NCBI GenBank assembly: GCA_021772465.1
Contig: JAJFLX010000012.1
Span: 129,404-193,403, forward strand
Direction: 5' to 3'
Length of the DNA stretch: 64,000 bases
From: Chlamydiota bacterium
GTDB lineage: Bacteria > Chlamydiota > Chlamydiia > Chlamydiales > JAAKFR01
In this document: piece after piece, positions 35,516 through 44,950 of the stretch
Layout: the number at the start of each line of letters is the position of its first letter
How positions within the stretch are numbered: position 1 is the first letter of the stretch
Notes under the pieces: model-generated
The model's database searches: none
The model's input: the letters and a program-made list of their open reading frames with translations, nothing else
Told to the model about the DNA's origin: nothing
Translations under genes and position numbers: made by a program

Positions 35516-36748
35516 ATGAAAAAAATCTTTTCTACATTGCTTCTGTTTACTGCTATGGGTTTAGGTCTGCTCACAGGCTGGGCTGATATACCTTTTTTGA
35601 ACGGAGCAGCAACAGTCACCTCTGATCTCTTTCTTCGCCTCCTCAAATTGATCAGTCTCCCTATTATCTTCTTAGCGGTCACCTCGACGATCACTGGAAT
35701 GAAAAATTTTCAAGAGATGCGGAAAATGGGACGCAAGGTGATCCTCTACACGTTTGGGACCACTCTAGTGGCTGCCGCAGTTGCTCTTGTTCTTTTTGTT
35801 GTTATTGACCCTGCAAGCGCTGCAAAAGGGATGGAAGGGACCGCTGTGATGTCAGCTGCAGAGCAACCCTCTTACCTCTCTTTTCTTCTCAACATCATCC
35901 CTTCGAATCTTGTAGGCGCTTTTTCTGAGGGGAATGTGATGGGGATTGTCTTTATCGCTCTTGCTTTGAGCATTGCGACCCTTTTTCTCCCTGAGGAGCA
36001 AAAAACCTTCCTCAACAAGCTCTTCTCGAGTCTCTTCGCAGCGCTCATTAAGATGACCTCTTTTATCATCGGCTTCATGCCTCTGGCTATTTGGGCCTTT
36101 ATGGCCCTTCTTGTAAAAGATTTAGGTCAAAACCAGGCGCACTTTAGTAGGCTCATCCTCTATTTGGTTTGTGTTGTGGGGGCTAATGTGGTGCAGGGTG
36201 TGATCATTCTCCCCCTCTTTTTGAAGCTCAAAAAAATCTCCCCTTGGAGATCTTTCAAGGGCATGTCTGAGGCGCTCACTGTGGCCTTTTTCTCGAAATC
36301 TTCAAATGCCACACTTCCAGTGACGCTGCGGTGCGCTCAAGAGCGGCTAGGGGTTTCGGAAAAAATAGCCAAATTTTCTCTTCCGCTCTGTTCTGTTGTC
36401 AATATGAACGGATGCGCGGCATTCATTTTAACTACAGTTCTTTTTGTGAGCTCCATCAATGGCATTCCTTTCTCGCCATTTGATTTGGTGAGCTGGATTT
36501 TTATTGCGACCTTTGCAGCCATTGGAAATGCGGGGGTGCCGATGGGGTGTTTTTTCCTCACTAGCGCTTTTCTCATTGGAATGGATGTGCCGCTCTACAT
36601 GATGGGGCTTATCCTTCCTTTCTATACACTGATTGATATGATCGAGACGGCTCTCAACATCTGGTCAGATTCTTGCATCACGATTGCTGTGGACAAAGAG
36701 CTTGCCCCGGTGGAGGCGACCGAGCAACTCCCCCAGTTGGCCGACTAG
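35516..36748 (+). CDS. gltT: Dicarboxylate/glutamate:cation symporter (DAACS family)
   Basis: The 410-residue inner-membrane transporter takes up glutamate, aspartate or dicarboxylates with Na+ or H+. It has about eight helices, the SLPIIFLAVTSTITG segment near residue 55, the re-entrant-loop serine-rich FFSKSSNATLPVT, then VNMNGCAAF with the substrate/cation-binding NMNG, and the late ETALNIWSDSC. Serine-rich and NMxG motifs are diagnostic. Chlamydiae import amino acids from hosts, so uptake of host glutamate or aspartate is likely. A degraded copy of its C-terminus lies at 37236-37289. Confidence 0.93.
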   Translation: MKKIFSTLLLFTAMGLGLLTGWADIPFLNGAATVTSDLFLRLLKLISLPIIFLAVTSTITGMKNFQEMRKMGRKVILYTFGTTLVAAAVALVLFVVIDPASAAKGMEGTAVMSAAEQPSYLSFLLNIIPSNLVGAFSEGNVMGIVFIALALSIATLFLPEEQKTFLNKLFSSLFAALIKMTSFIIGFMPLAIWAFMALLVKDLGQNQAHFSRLILYLVCVVGANVVQGVIILPLFLKLKKISPWRSFKGMSEALTVAFFSKSSNATLPVTLRCAQERLGVSEKIAKFSLPLCSVVNMNGCAAFILTTVLFVSSINGIPFSPFDLVSWIFIATFAAIGNAGVPMGCFFLTSAFLIGMDVPLYMMGLILPFYTLIDMIETALNIWSDSCITIAVDKELAPVEATEQLPQLAD

Positions 36749-36854
36749 AGCCTCATTTATTAGGGAGTGAATGGGCTCTTGGTAAATCTACCCATCGATT
36801 AAATGCTACTTACCCCTTTTTCACGGTATTTTTTGGACAGTAGATGGTCTGAAT
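36749..36854. other. Gap after the symporter gene
   Basis: AGAGCC at 36747-36752 can pair with GGCTCT at 36774-36779 to make a weak terminator-like hairpin without a T-run. Nothing else was recognised. Confidence 0.3.
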
Positions 36855-37112
36855 CTATGTTCGGTTTTTTAATTGGTATTTCTGCAACCTGCTGCTAGGT
36901 TTCTCTGGTATTGTGAGGACAATTTTGCCTTGGTCTCGTAGGGACATTAAAACCTTTTTTAACCCACCAGAAATTTGCTTATGCCCTAAAGCTCGAGCAA
37001 TTTCACTCTTAGAAAGAGGGCTTTTTTTTAATAATGTTAACACCTCTTTTTCGAGAGACTCGGGCCTTTTACCGGTTGCGAAAAAAGAAGATGGGTAACT
37101 GCTCCTTTGCAT
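36855..37112 (-). pseudogene. C-terminal winged-helix fragment of a RecG-like/AlbA_2-type protein
   Basis: The 85-residue frame contains PLSKSEIARALGHKQISGGLK and ends KPSSRLQKYQLKN. This pair of motifs is the normal C-terminal winged-helix end of much larger AlbA_2/RecG-like or Fic-type proteins, so the rest of the gene is missing. It sits between the intact symporter end and a degraded copy of that end, suggesting insertion and decay. It could still be expressed as a small DNA-binding protein, but I consider a remnant more likely. Confidence 0.5.
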
Positions 37113-37235
37113 AAAGGCGAAGGCTTCTAGGGATTACTCTCAGGCCATCCAATCCGAGGGCCAAGATATTTTTTTGCACTATTTAATGCTTTTTTTGGTT
37201 CAAAAATACACTACATCCTCTTAAAAAGAGAGTGT

Positions 37236-37289
37236 GTGATACAAGAAATTATCATTGTTGAAGCTACAATCCCTCAATTTGCCGACTAA
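37236..37289 (+). pseudogene. Duplicated C-terminal stub of the gltT-type symporter
   Basis: The last codons before TAA at 37287-37289 read VEATIPQFAD, against VEATEQLPQLAD at the end of the intact symporter. The bases after the stop (AAAGCCCCTCC and then GAGGGAATGCTCT) also resemble those after the intact copy. No other part of a second symporter gene is present upstream, so this is a relic of a tandem duplication. Confidence 0.45.
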
Positions 37290-37368
37290 AGCCCCTCCAT
37301 CAAAAGTGAGGGAATGCTCTGACATTTGGGCCGCCTTCAAGGGGAAATTCTACATTAAAATTGAGCTC

Positions 37369-37761
37369 TCACCCTCGGGAAATTGCCTTCCAAATGATGA
37401 TTCCGGCGGTGAACGCTACTAGCATTGCTGTAGTTAGAGTGGCTAGTCTTCTTTGGTTACGGTTTGCTCTATGCACATTTTCTCTGGTTTGAGCTCCAAG
37501 CCGTGCCCCGCTTTCCGTTAAAGCCACTAATCTTTCTGCGAGATCGTTTAGGCGAGCCGCTTGCTGCCCAGCCATACTGTTTTGTTCAGCCAGCTCTTGC
37601 CTCCTCTGCTGCAGCAACCTTTCATTTCTTTCAATGGTTGCCAAAAGAAGCCGCTCCCGCTCTCGGTTTCCTTTGCCCTGAACCCTATCGCCATTACCTT
37701 GTGGGGTATTGTCTGGACCAAGTAACTCTCTTCTTTCGTTTGATACACTAGTGAATACCAT
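37369..37761 (-). CDS. Tail-anchored coiled-coil protein (SNARE-like architecture)
   Basis: I do not recognise a family for this 130-residue protein. A disordered N-terminus (1-30) is followed by a long charged helix (about 32-105) with heptad-like spacing of L, I, A and V, and one C-terminal membrane helix (about 106-126) with only four residues after it. This architecture, coiled coil plus tail anchor, is that of SNARE proteins and of chlamydial SNARE-like inclusion proteins. It is the last of four minus-strand genes of similar design. Similarity to SNAREs is architectural only. Confidence 0.65.
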   Translation of the reverse strand: MVFTSVSNERRELLGPDNTPQGNGDRVQGKGNRERERLLLATIERNERLLQQRRQELAEQNSMAGQQAARLNDLAERLVALTESGARLGAQTRENVHRANRNQRRLATLTTAMLVAFTAGIIIWKAISRG

Positions 37762-37811
37762 ATTCTATCTCCTTATTTTTACTAAAAGCCAACCAAACCA
37801 CTATGGTCTTA

Positions 37812-38405
37812 TTAACGCAAAACGGCCACAGATATAACAAAAAATGTGGTAGCCAATGAGTAATTCACTAACACATCAGATCTGGTTTTTTCAAAGTTAG
37901 CTTCTAACTCTACTGCGTCAGCTTGATTTTTCCTTCGAATCTCTCGTATTTCCACGATTCGATTCCATGCAAAATTATGAGAACGTCTAAAGCGGGCTAA
38001 ATCCGTCGGAAAGGGAGCAAGTGTTTCCTCTGCTACACGATCTACAACCGATCGAACAACCAGAGGATTGCGAGATGCTTTGTACCATAATGTACATGTC
38101 TTTGAAACAGCTACTAGATCTTCAATAGATTGTAAGTTCGAGAAGATAACTTGTAAAACATCTTCATTGTGGTTGCTGGGAGCTCCTCCAAGGCGATCAC
38201 CCACCAGAGTTGTCGCCTTCTTAAGGATACTTGCGCTCTCTAGTGAGGTAGGAAAAACTCGAAATAGACCTTGTTCTACACTTTTGATGCGCTCCTCATA
38301 ATCGCTCAGTTTCCTCTTTCGCTCTCTAGATTCAGTAGCCTCTCTTACTTCAAATGCATCCATCCTCGCTTCAAGAGCTTCAAGCCGTGCTATTTGTGAT
38401 GCCAT
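37812..38405 (-). CDS. F-box-like protein with coiled coil and C-terminal membrane helix
   Basis: The 197-residue protein starts with a coiled-coil (about 3-48). Residues 80-119 fit an F-box: N-E-D-V-L then QVIFSNLQSIEDLVAVSKTC, W107 and NPLVVR, matching the pattern in which IF-x2-L is followed by D-L-x2-V-S-x2-C-x2-W. F-boxes recruit Skp1 and so link substrates to SCF ubiquitin ligases, which only hosts possess; environmental chlamydiae are known to encode F-box proteins. A short hydrophobic tail (about 184-197) may anchor it. No type III signal can be verified. Confidence 0.65.
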   Translation of the reverse strand: MASQIARLEALEARMDAFEVREATESRERKRKLSDYEERIKSVEQGLFRVFPTSLESASILKKATTLVGDRLGGAPSNHNEDVLQVIFSNLQSIEDLVAVSKTCTLWYKASRNPLVVRSVVDRVAEETLAPFPTDLARFRRSHNFAWNRIVEIREIRRKNQADAVELEANFEKTRSDVLVNYSLATTFFVISVAVLR

Positions 38406-38446
38406 TTATTACTCCATGTATTTTATGAGTTTCATAAGAGTTGACC

Positions 38447-38902
38447 CTAGGATCCCTTTGCAAGAGCGGCCCCTATTTCGAGCACAATTCCGCTCTTGGA
38501 CTCTAGAGCTTTGGCGAGCCGATTCAGCTTAATTGCACCAACTGTACCAGTTGCAACATTACACAAGATCAATCCTGCGACACCTTTTCGGAGTATGTAT
38601 AATCTATGTTCTGTGTTTTTAATACGTGTTGCCATTGCGGCGTTGTCTTGTCTAAGCACATGGACCTGACGATTCATTATGTTTACCTCATCTTGCAACA
38701 CTCCTATTCGATTGGCCCCTGCAGCAAGACGTGCATCACACTCTTGCACCTCACGCTGTAAACGGAAAGCAGCCCCAAACGCACTCGAGCATCTGGCTTC
38801 TAGTCTCGCTAGGCGCTCATTTATGCTCTCTTCAGCCGATGCCTCTGGGGTTGGAGAATTGCTGCGAGATGATACCGAAGATGGTGAGGATGCTGCTGCC
38901 AT
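38447..38902 (-). CDS. Coiled-coil protein with hydrophobic segment
   Basis: This 151-residue protein has a serine/proline/glutamate-rich N-terminus (1-27), a coiled coil from about 28 to 105, a weak membrane helix (about 106-125, GVAGLILCNVATGTVGAI) and a short tail. No known domain was recognised. Size, layout and strand match the genes on either side, so it belongs to the same small family of accessory proteins at 37.4-39.4 kb. Confidence 0.6.
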   Translation of the reverse strand: MAAASSPSSVSSRSNSPTPEASAEESINERLARLEARCSSAFGAAFRLQREVQECDARLAAGANRIGVLQDEVNIMNRQVHVLRQDNAAMATRIKNTEHRLYILRKGVAGLILCNVATGTVGAIKLNRLAKALESKSGIVLEIGAALAKGS

Positions 38903-38958
38903 ATATCTACTCTACTTTGTGTTTTATAAACTTTACCCTAAACCGGCTAATTTTTTCC

Positions 38959-39384
38959 TCACGAGACCCTGTACGATTGGATCAGCAGAGGTGTGGCAGT
39001 TATAGCTGTTGCACCCATTGCGACGAGAGGGGTAATGCTACTCGCTACAATCGTGACCGCAACCCCGACTGCGGTGACAACAACAGCGGCGGCGAGCCAC
39101 CCAACACTGTCGCTGATTCTAATCATTTTTTTTCCAATATCCCTTTGAGAGACCCTCTGTCTTGCTATTTCCTCTTCGTACCCTCTAACTCTTTGGGTGA
39201 GATCTTCAATTACTCTCTCTTGCACTGTCAGCCTATTCACGTTATTTGCACCCTCTCTATGCAACTGTTGGACTGCTTGCTCCAGTATTTCCACGATTCT
39301 CTCCAACTTGCTTATTCTTTCTTCGTACGGCGCCTCTCTTACTAGCTTTTGTGCTACTTTGCCTGTTGATACGGATGCAGCCAT
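38959..39384 (-). CDS. Inc-like coiled-coil protein with bilobed hydrophobic domain
   Basis: The 141-residue protein has a coiled coil (about 20-90, EERISKLERIVEILEQAV and further heptads) and a C-terminal hydrophobic domain at about 94-136. That domain forms two lobes separated by a short SSITP turn. A bilobed hydrophobic stretch of about 40-60 residues is the defining feature of chlamydial inclusion membrane (Inc) proteins, although most carry it nearer the N-terminus. No homologue was recognised by eye. Confidence 0.65.
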   Translation of the reverse strand: MAASVSTGKVAQKLVREAPYEERISKLERIVEILEQAVQQLHREGANNVNRLTVQERVIEDLTQRVRGYEEEIARQRVSQRDIGKKMIRISDSVGWLAAAVVVTAVGVAVTIVASSITPLVAMGATAITATPLLIQSYRVS

Positions 39385-39516
39385 ACTCAGTATTCCTCTG
39401 TTTTACGAATTTTCAAGAATAGACTTTAATAGACACGCTGAATAATTTCAAATCCCATTCGCTAAATTTGAGAACTTGATGGCGTTGTAGAAGTTGTCAC
39501 TACAGCGTAACCAATC

Positions 39517-41529
39517 TTATTTTTGTGAAAAAAGGCGGAGCTGCTTCAAGGCTTCATCTGTCGGCTCAAATACCCGACGGCAAGGAGGAAGACTTTTGAG
39601 AAATTGCTTCCCATACCCCTTTTGCACCAAACGGGAATCAAAACAGACCACACTCCCTCGGTCCTTTTGCGTCCGAATGAGCCGCCCAAATCCTTGCTTA
39701 AACTTCACAACCGCTTGAGGAAGTGCAAAGTTGAAAAATGAAGACCCCCCCTCTTGCTCAATAGCTTCTGAGCGCGCTTGAAATAGAGGTTCAGTTGGAA
39801 CTTTGAAGGGGAGTTTAGTCAAAACAACACACCGAAGGGCCTCGCCTACAACGTCAACCCCTTCCCAAAACGAATCGGTCCCCAAAAGGATTGCCCTTCG
39901 CGTTTTTCGAAATTGATCTAGAAGGGTATGCCTCTCTGCATCACCTTGGACCAAAAGGGTGTACTTTCTCTTCTCAGCCCATTTTGAGAGACAATCTTGC
40001 GCCTGCTTGAGCATCTGATACGAGGTGAACAGCACAAATATGCCCCCTCGGCTGATCTCGATCACCTCTTTGAGGGGGGGTAGAATTTTTTCAAAAAAAT
40101 CAACACTCGTTGGGTCTGGCAGATCGGTCGGCACCACAAGAAGCGCTTGCTCAGAGTAATCAAATGGGCTTTCGTAAATTTTTTCCTCTGCCTCTTCGAT
40201 ACCTAACCGACTTTTTACAAATGAAAAAGAGCGATTTGAACTCAACGTTGCACTGCAAAGTACAACCGTAGGTACACGAGAAAAAAGCGCCTCTTTTAAG
40301 CGAGATGCAACTTCTAGATCGGCCGCAACAAGCTTGCCACCCGGCTCTACCCACCTCACGCGCTTTGGGTCAAGGGGGTCAAACACGAAGTCTCGCAAAG
40401 TTGTCAATTGCCTCTCAATTCCCAGTGCAATAGCTCGAATATCAGATACTATCCCTTCACACTTTTCATCGGTGATCGAGCGTGTCATCTGATCGATAGA
40501 GTGTAAAAATTGCTTCCCCTGCTCGACAAACTTCTCAACAGCTGGTTGAATCTCATCTTGCCAAAAAGGGTGCTTGAGGTGGTGGTCTCTCAAACGGAGT
40601 TTCTCCTCGCTCGGCAGGAAATGTTGGAAGGTCTCAAAAGTCGGTTGCACTTGAAGCTGAAGAGCCATCTTTTCCGCAGGAAGCGTGAGATCTAACAGAT
40701 CTAAGCGAAGATCTGGAAGCATTTTTCGAAGTATGGCTATTTTGCCGCTCCCTCGATCTGAGAGGAGTCGACCGATCGATTGAATCAACCCCCGGCCACT
40801 CACTTGATCAGCAAAATGGGCAGTGGCTGTCGTCTCAATGTGGTGGGCCTCATCTAAAATTAAGCGGCTATAGGGTGGCAAAACAAATGTTCCCTCAAAG
40901 TCATCTGTCGACAAGCGAAGAGAGAGGTCTGCAAGAAGTAGATGGTGGTTTACAACAAGGATTTGCGCATCAGCTACCTCACGCCTCGCTTTGAAAAAGA
41001 AGCACTCCTTGTAGTGAGGACATTTTACATGGGTACACCCCTCTTTCTCCGCCCCGATCTGCTCCCAAAGTGACGCAGAGGGAGCTATCGGAAGAGAGGC
41101 GCGCGAGCCGTCACGGGTCGTTTGCATCCAACGCATCAAATTGTAACTCGACTCCACACCTGGATCGTGCAACTTTCTTATACAGACATAGTTACTCATT
41201 CCTTTTACTAAGACAGCCTTCAATGTAACCCCGAGCGCATCGAGTAAAAAAGGGATATCTTTTTCCATCAGTTGCTGCTGAAGCGCAATGGTGTGCGTAG
41301 AGATAACTGTGGGCTCTCCACAATCTTTAGCCCACAAAATAGCGGGTAGGAGATAGGCGAGACTTTTCCCCGTGCCGGTGCCCGCTTCGATAAGAGCGAT
41401 GCGCTCATTTTCATACGCGCTAACCACATCAGAGAGCATGGAGATCTGCCCTTCACGCCACTCGAATCCGGGAAATTTTTCGCTTAGAAGTCCCCCGGGA
41501 TCAAAAAGCGACTCGATGAGCTTATTCAC
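39517..41529 (-). CDS. dinG: DinG-type ATP-dependent DNA helicase (XPD/Rad3-like)
   Basis: The 670-residue superfamily 2 helicase has Walker [10 protein letters not shown] at 48-56, the DEAH box in [10 protein letters not shown], and late motifs [10 protein letters not shown] and [14 protein letters not shown]. Cysteines around residues 110-185 (CIRKLHD, then [14 protein letters not shown]) fit the iron-sulfur cluster of XPD/DinG enzymes. It unwinds DNA 5' to 3' and helps resolve R-loops or replication blocks. The start overlaps the end of rpoD by eight bases. Confidence 0.9.
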   Translation of the reverse strand: MNKLIESLFDPGGLLSEKFPGFEWREGQISMLSDVVSAYENERIALIEAGTGTGKSLAYLLPAILWAKDCGEPTVISTHTIALQQQLMEKDIPFLLDALGVTLKAVLVKGMSNYVCIRKLHDPGVESSYNLMRWMQTTRDGSRASLPIAPSASLWEQIGAEKEGCTHVKCPHYKECFFFKARREVADAQILVVNHHLLLADLSLRLSTDDFEGTFVLPPYSRLILDEAHHIETTATAHFADQVSGRGLIQSIGRLLSDRGSGKIAILRKMLPDLRLDLLDLTLPAEKMALQLQVQPTFETFQHFLPSEEKLRLRDHHLKHPFWQDEIQPAVEKFVEQGKQFLHSIDQMTRSITDEKCEGIVSDIRAIALGIERQLTTLRDFVFDPLDPKRVRWVEPGGKLVAADLEVASRLKEALFSRVPTVVLCSATLSSNRSFSFVKSRLGIEEAEEKIYESPFDYSEQALLVVPTDLPDPTSVDFFEKILPPLKEVIEISRGGIFVLFTSYQMLKQAQDCLSKWAEKRKYTLLVQGDAERHTLLDQFRKTRRAILLGTDSFWEGVDVVGEALRCVVLTKLPFKVPTEPLFQARSEAIEQEGGSSFFNFALPQAVVKFKQGFGRLIRTQKDRGSVVCFDSRLVQKGYGKQFLKSLPPCRRVFEPTDEALKQLRLFSQK

Positions 41530-43186
41530 TTTCTAGTAAATCGAGAAACGCTCGGAGTTGTTTGGAGCGTATGGGGTGACGCATCTTGCGAAGCGCTTTT
41601 GCTTCAATTTGTCGAATCCTCTCGCGGGTCACATTGAAGGCAACTCCAACTTCTTCTAGTGTTTTAGGCTTTCCGTCCATCAACCCAAAGCGTTGGATCA
41701 GCACAATGCGCTCGCGCTCCGTAAGCGTTGTAAGCACTTCATTCATCTTGTCTTTGAGGATGGAGTAACCCGTTGCCTCTGCAGGGGACTCTACATCGGT
41801 ATCTTCGAGGAAGTCACCGAATTGACTCTCTCCTCCCTCTCCCACTTCGGCTTGAAGTGAAATCGGATGCTGGGCAATCTTGTAGATCTCTCTCACCCTC
41901 TCAGCTGTCAAACCTAGCTCATTTGCGAGCTCTTCGGGAGTCGGCTCCCTGCCCGTCTCCATCATCAGCTTTTTAGCCCCTCGAAGCACCTTGTTGATCG
42001 TCTCGATCATGTGCACTGGAATGCGAATGGTGCGCGCTTGATCTGCGATGGCGCGGGTGACAGCTTGACGGATCCACCATGTGGCGTAGGTGGAGAATTT
42101 ATAGCCTCTGCGGTATTCGAATTTTTCGACCGCCTTCATCAAACCCATATTCCCTTCTTGGATCAGATCGAGAAATGAGAGGCCTCGGTTCGTGTATTTT
42201 TTGGCGATCGAAATCACAAGGCGCAAGTTCGATTCAACCATCTCCCGCTTGGCCTCTTGACTCTTGTCCATCCACCTTTGAAGCATGCGCACGTCTTTTT
42301 TAAACTCATCGAGCGTTCTGCCCCCTGCGATTTCTCGTTTTTCGAGTTTCCTTTGCGCCGCCGCCAGCTTGCCCGCTGCAAACTTGTTGCGCTCAGCACG
42401 CACCTTCAGCTCATTGATCTCTTTTTCTAGCTGCAAGAAACGGTCATACGCCTTAAAAACAACCTCAGCGAGATCGTCGACCACATTGTGTCTACAGTGA
42501 AATCGACGGAGGTAGGCTTGCGCCCGAATGCGACACTTCTCAATCTCTTCACCAATCGCTGCTTTCTCGACATTTTTGAGTTTAGGTACACGCAGCTTCA
42601 GAAGGAGCCCCTGCAAGACCTGATCTTCCTCAGCGAGGAGCTCAGTCAAACGAGGAAGAAGCTTGAGGTAGGCGTTTTTATCTTCGACCTCTTTTTCAGC
42701 AATAATCTTGTCAAACCGCTCCTTTCCAGCCAAAAGAGAGTAGGCAATCGAGATCGCCTCTTTGGCTGAGTAGCGGAAACGGAGGATGATCCGCTCTATT
42801 TGCATCTGAGCTTTCTCGATGCGCTTTGAGATCTCCACCTCTTCTTCACGTGTGAGTAGAGGGACCGACCCCATCTCTTTGAGGTACATCCTTACAGGGT
42901 CATCGGGGGTCCCCTCGGCACGCTTTGAGATCCCTTCAAGCTCTTTAGCCTCTTTCTTCCGCTCTTTTTGACGGTCGACATCGGCTTGATTGAGCACCTG
43001 AATGTCCATTCCCGAAAGAAAGATCAACACCTGATCGATCTGCTCAGGATTGTCAAAATTCATGGGAAGAATGTCATTGATCTCTTCGTAGGTGATATGC
43101 CCTTGCTCTTTGGCAAGAACAACGATCTCGTCGAGCTTCTCTTGGAAGCTCTCATCACCACTCTCATTCTTTTTTTCTTTTGCCAT
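41522..43186 (-). CDS. rpoD: RNA polymerase major sigma factor (sigma-66/sigma-70)
   Basis: The 554-residue protein is the principal sigma factor. Region 1.1-like acidic N-terminus and the [21 protein letters not shown] region 1.2 are followed by region 2.4 [14 protein letters not shown], region 3 HMIETINKV and region 4.2 [17 protein letters not shown]. All promoter-binding regions are present, and length fits the chlamydial sigma-66 (about 570). The consensus-like promoters predicted in this window are what such a factor would recognise. dinG overlaps downstream. Confidence 0.97.
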   Translation of the reverse strand: MAKEKKNESGDESFQEKLDEIVVLAKEQGHITYEEINDILPMNFDNPEQIDQVLIFLSGMDIQVLNQADVDRQKERKKEAKELEGISKRAEGTPDDPVRMYLKEMGSVPLLTREEEVEISKRIEKAQMQIERIILRFRYSAKEAISIAYSLLAGKERFDKIIAEKEVEDKNAYLKLLPRLTELLAEEDQVLQGLLLKLRVPKLKNVEKAAIGEEIEKCRIRAQAYLRRFHCRHNVVDDLAEVVFKAYDRFLQLEKEINELKVRAERNKFAAGKLAAAQRKLEKREIAGGRTLDEFKKDVRMLQRWMDKSQEAKREMVESNLRLVISIAKKYTNRGLSFLDLIQEGNMGLMKAVEKFEYRRGYKFSTYATWWIRQAVTRAIADQARTIRIPVHMIETINKVLRGAKKLMMETGREPTPEELANELGLTAERVREIYKIAQHPISLQAEVGEGGESQFGDFLEDTDVESPAEATGYSILKDKMNEVLTTLTERERIVLIQRFGLMDGKPKTLEEVGVAFNVTRERIRQIEAKALRKMRHPIRSKQLRAFLDLLESE

Positions 43187-43248
43187 TGAATTGCTTAATT
43201 TTTTTTTCTAAATGGGGTGTAGTATAGTAGAAATCTCATTGAGACGCT

Positions 43249-43884
43249 ATGCAAAACTACGCTTTCTGCTCAAAAGGTGAGCTCACTTTAGCAACGGCCG
43301 CCTCTCGTGGCAAGGATTACTCTTGTCCCGAGTGTAGAGGGGTAGTCCGGCTTCGAAATGGGTGCCTTCGCTCTCCTCACTTCTACCACCTCATGCCCTT
43401 TTCATCTTGCGAGCCTAAGGGAAAGTCTCTCACTCACCTCCTTATCCAACTCCACATTCGAGATCTGCTGGCTCCCGAAGAGGTGTGGTTGGAAAAATCA
43501 TTTCCGACCCATGGGCGCATCGCTGATGTCGTCTGGCCTCGCAAAAAACTTATTTTTGAAGTTCAATGCTCGCCCATCAGTCCCCTAGAGCTGCTCAAAC
43601 GGAACCGCGACTACCAAAAACTCGGCTACCATGTCATCTGGATATTCCACGATACCTACTTCAATCGATCGCGACTCACAGCTGCTGAAGCCGCCTTAAA
43701 GCGCCAACTCTACCTTTTTACCAATTTCAATGAAGAGGGGCAAGGGATGATCTATACGCAGTCAGCGCTTTTTCACCGAGGAAAAAGGACGAGGCGAGGC
43801 GCTTTGCGGCGTATCGACCTTAAAACAGCCACTCTCACTTTGAATAGATGGCAAAAAATCCTCATAGGGATAGGATTCCGATGA
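43249..43884 (+). CDS. CoiA-like competence/nuclease-fold protein
   Basis: The 211-residue protein resembles CoiA: an N-terminal zinc-ribbon-like part with CPEC, HFYHL, then the nuclease-like core RIADVVW and FEVQCSPIS, followed by KRNRDYQKLGYHVIWIF. In CoiA-type proteins D and E-x-Q form a restriction-endonuclease-like site. CoiA promotes DNA uptake and recombination in natural competence. The gene is divergent from rpoD; TATAGT at 43222-43227 or so could serve as -10. Function in chlamydiae is inferred only from family. Confidence 0.78.
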   Translation: MQNYAFCSKGELTLATAASRGKDYSCPECRGVVRLRNGCLRSPHFYHLMPFSSCEPKGKSLTHLLIQLHIRDLLAPEEVWLEKSFPTHGRIADVVWPRKKLIFEVQCSPISPLELLKRNRDYQKLGYHVIWIFHDTYFNRSRLTAAEAALKRQLYLFTNFNEEGQGMIYTQSALFHRGKRTRRGALRRIDLKTATLTLNRWQKILIGIGFR

Positions 43885-44950
43885 CATGATCGGCAAAGGG
43901 ACCTTTGCTAATCGAGCCCAACAGACACGTAAATTTCTGATTTTTTCCGGTTTTGCTCTGGATCACAACCTTCGCTTTTTGCTCTCTTGTCCCTTCGACA
44001 CTTTCTGTCGCTTTTTTCCAATCAGAATACCCCGATGAGACGAGCTCTGGGAACGCATTCATAAATTTCTCGGGACTCCACCCAAGCACCCGCTTCACCT
44101 GTTCGTTGACAAACAAAAAGCGTTGTTCTTGAGGGGAAAAAATAAGGACAATGCCTGAATTTTCGTCTCGAAAGCTGTCGAAAAGACGCCTCTTATCTAC
44201 TGCATAGCTCTCCATTGAAAGATCGAGAAACCGGGGGGAGTGTCCATCGCGATACCCTAGATGGTGAATCCCAGTGATATTTTCAACTTTTGCAATGTAG
44301 CGTTGTAGTTGTAAAGAGAGGTCATAAGGCTTTCCACACCCTGGCACAGTTTCTCCCAGCTGAAGCAGCGAGCGAATCTCTTGAACCAAATCGCCGACTT
44401 TTTTTTCTAATTGCGCGATGTAGCCCTGTTTTTTTCCAATAATCGCTCTTTGCTCTGCTAATGTTTTGCGGTACTCCTCAATCAAAGCCTCTTTGTGCGC
44501 TAACCTTTTTTGACTCTCCTCACTGAGCTCTTGCGACTCCTCTTCAAGCCGGTGGTACTCCTTGCGCAAATCCTCAAATTCAAGATAGGCAACGCGCATC
44601 TCTTCGAGTTTCTGGTCCATGGCGAGGTTGAGCAGATGAATCTCCTCTTTGCTCTTTACTACAGAGGAGCGCATCAAGTCGATTTGATGTTCATGGCCAC
44701 GTTTGAGCTCCTCAATTACCTGTAAAAGCTCTTTCTCACTCTCACCTGTGGGATGCACTTCCTTTTTCTTCACCCCTGAAAAGGGTGCCAAAAGTAGAAC
44801 GCTCGCTGCTGCCATGACTGAAGTGAGCGAAGCAACAAAAAAGACGCCACGCACTTCGGCTGCAAACCCAGCGACAAAAAAATTGGCTGCAAAGATGCAT
44901 GCAACTGAGAAAAAGGCGTATTGTTTTTTTTCCCAAGCAGCTCGAATCAC
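43862..44950 (-). CDS. Membrane protein with coiled coil and PAS-like domain
   Basis: The 362-residue protein has two predicted N-terminal membrane helices (about 10-32 and 36-55), a long coiled coil (about 70-195) and a C-terminal PAS-like domain (about 255-360) with VLIFSPQEQRFLFVNEQVKRVLGWSPE. No kinase or output domain follows, so it may be a sensor or scaffold. The GTG start overlaps the upstream stop as GTGA. By position near rpoD and rpsT it may correspond to the hypothetical CT616, which I cannot confirm by sequence. Its 3' end overlaps the CoiA-like gene by 23 bases. Confidence 0.72.
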   Translation of the reverse strand: MIRAAWEKKQYAFFSVACIFAANFFVAGFAAEVRGVFFVASLTSVMAAASVLLLAPFSGVKKKEVHPTGESEKELLQVIEELKRGHEHQIDLMRSSVVKSKEEIHLLNLAMDQKLEEMRVAYLEFEDLRKEYHRLEEESQELSEESQKRLAHKEALIEEYRKTLAEQRAIIGKKQGYIAQLEKKVGDLVQEIRSLLQLGETVPGCGKPYDLSLQLQRYIAKVENITGIHHLGYRDGHSPRFLDLSMESYAVDKRRLFDSFRDENSGIVLIFSPQEQRFLFVNEQVKRVLGWSPEKFMNAFPELVSSGYSDWKKATESVEGTREQKAKVVIQSKTGKNQKFTCLLGSISKGPFADHVIGILSL

